Assembly (NCBI GenBank): GCA_026929865.2
Contig: CM049410.1
Coordinates: 17,166,501 to 17,230,500 of the forward strand
DNA length: 64,000 nucleotides
Direction: 5' to 3'
From: Hyperoplus lanceolatus
Lineage: Eukaryota > Chordata > Actinopteri > Uranoscopiformes > Ammodytidae
Part shown: one piece after another, positions 62,969-64,000 of the stretch
How the letters are laid out: the number at the start of each line of letters is the position of its first letter
Position numbering within the stretch: position 1 is the stretch's first letter
Translations under genes and position numbers: made by a program
Notes under the pieces: model-generated
Database searches by the model: none
What the model was told of the DNA's origin: nothing
Seen by the model: the letters and a program-made list of their open reading frames with translations, nothing else

Positions 62969-64000
62969 TATTAAGGACACTTCTTTTTATTTAACCTTTC
63001 ACACACAAAGTGACTCAAAGATGAACTGATTTTGGAGGTCAAGGTTACTGTGACCTTACATATTGTGAGGTCCTAGTGACCTTTTTCATATTGTAGCTTC
63101 CTAGGAGCTTTACCTTCTTTAAAGAATTGCCTAGCACTGTACTTTTACCGTTCAGCATTTGTCTCGCAGAGGCATACTGTATAACTGTCAGGCGGTAATT
63201 CTAGGTTTCATTAATGACACTTTGGTAACCATGTATATTACATTTAAAGGAATTAATTTTCCTGGGCATAGAGTCAACTGTGTAGGAGCATACATTACAC
63301 TGAAGGTCCCATTTTCCTTTTCTGTCTCTTTGAAGTTGAACAGAGAAAAGAGAAAATAAAAGCTAACTCTGCCCTCCAATAGTTCATCTCTGTCTTGATG
63401 CGAAGCGACAAGTGAAGTTATGGATGTGGGCAGACCCAATTCCACTGAGTCTCACTCTAACGTTTCATTAGCCAACTATGTTGTCCACATTACTTTGTAG
63501 CAGAACAGGAAATAAGCAAACTAGACCCAGGCATGAAAATCCACCGCGAACAGAGGAATATTTTAGGTTTTTCTTTTTGTGAATCTTAAAATAGAGAGGA
63601 ACCCATATAGGAATAACTTAACTAAGCTGGGGAAAAAAGTTTATTTTGAGAAGTAATTTGTCCGGTTGATTACCTGTCATTAGAACCGCAACTTTATACA
63701 GTGAACCTGACTATATGTTTACCTTTTCTATTGCAAAGGTGTAAACAGTAGTTGAGGTCTGTATACATATGGATTTGATTTATGGTTTTGTACAAGGCAC
63801 GAGATGTATGTGGTGGTAGCACTGTGTGATACCTTGAGGTTTGTATTTCAAGACAGAGAAGAAACACTCTTTTGTCGTCATTATAATTTAGTTTCCAGCT
63901 AACCTGCCCTAGACGTCCCTGAGTGACAAGTGTAACGTGATAAATTAAAACTAGTCTGGCTGATGAGGGTCTGCGGTTGGGTGTGTTTGACTTAGTGGGC
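62969..64000. other. Unassigned DNA to the window end
   Basis: No gene, RNA or repeat was recognised. Frames at 63159-63359 and 63188-63445 overlap on opposite strands and lack domains. Confidence 0.55.

Overview
The window reads as a stretch of teleost fish nuclear DNA with no recognisable host gene. Long (CA/GT)n tracts occur every few kilobases. The mobile elements are of kinds familiar from ray-finned fish: a 5'-truncated RTE-clade LINE 3' end of Rex3 type with a (GATG)n-like tail, tRNA-derived SINEs, a Tc1/mariner copy with paired sites in its ends, and many short elements with terminal inverted repeats. Which fish it is cannot be told from the sequence. No exon, tRNA, rRNA or known miRNA was recognised. 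The window could be intergenic DNA or part of one very large intron. Nearly all open frames are microsatellite translations or chance frames.

Layout. 0-29 kb: AT-rich single-copy DNA punctuated by (GT)n/(CA)n tracts. It holds two members of one microsatellite-linked repeat (window edge and 18.2 kb), a small MITE (7.3 kb), a 1.0 kb PIF/Harbinger-like element with TTA duplications (15.1-16.1 kb), a duplicated (GT)n-bearing unit (21.0-21.6 kb) and the Rex3-like LINE end with an 11 bp target duplication (22.8-23.2 kb). 29.0-30.6 kb: one nearly full-length but broken Tc1-like transposon with TA ends. 31.7 kb: a (CTAT)n-(CCAT)n array. 35-48 kb: mostly unassigned DNA with degraded repeats, a 615 bp TTAA-flanked Kolobok/piggyBac-like MITE (42.8 kb), a perfect 17 bp hairpin (43.8 kb) and a MITE starting CAGTGCG (48 kb).

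50.0-57.1 kb is the most structured region. Three copies of one 1.41-1.47 kb non-coding element with GGGGCCGGTTTCCC ends lie within 6.7 kb, the middle copy inverted. Each carries a large internal foldback and a GC-rich palindrome. The third sits inside the promoter head of a tRNA-derived SINE, so the insertion site can be read and the target duplication is at most 1-2 bases. A probable old Ty3/Gypsy solo-LTR fossil lies between copies one and two.

57-64 kb: unassigned DNA, two more MITE-like elements (59.9 and 61.5 kb, the second holding a SINE with a 14 bp duplication) and a 67-base foldback with pre-miRNA-like geometry at 62.9 kb.

All alignments and counts were made by eye, and family names rest on remembered hallmarks, not database searches. 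The conserved-element suggestions are conjecture.
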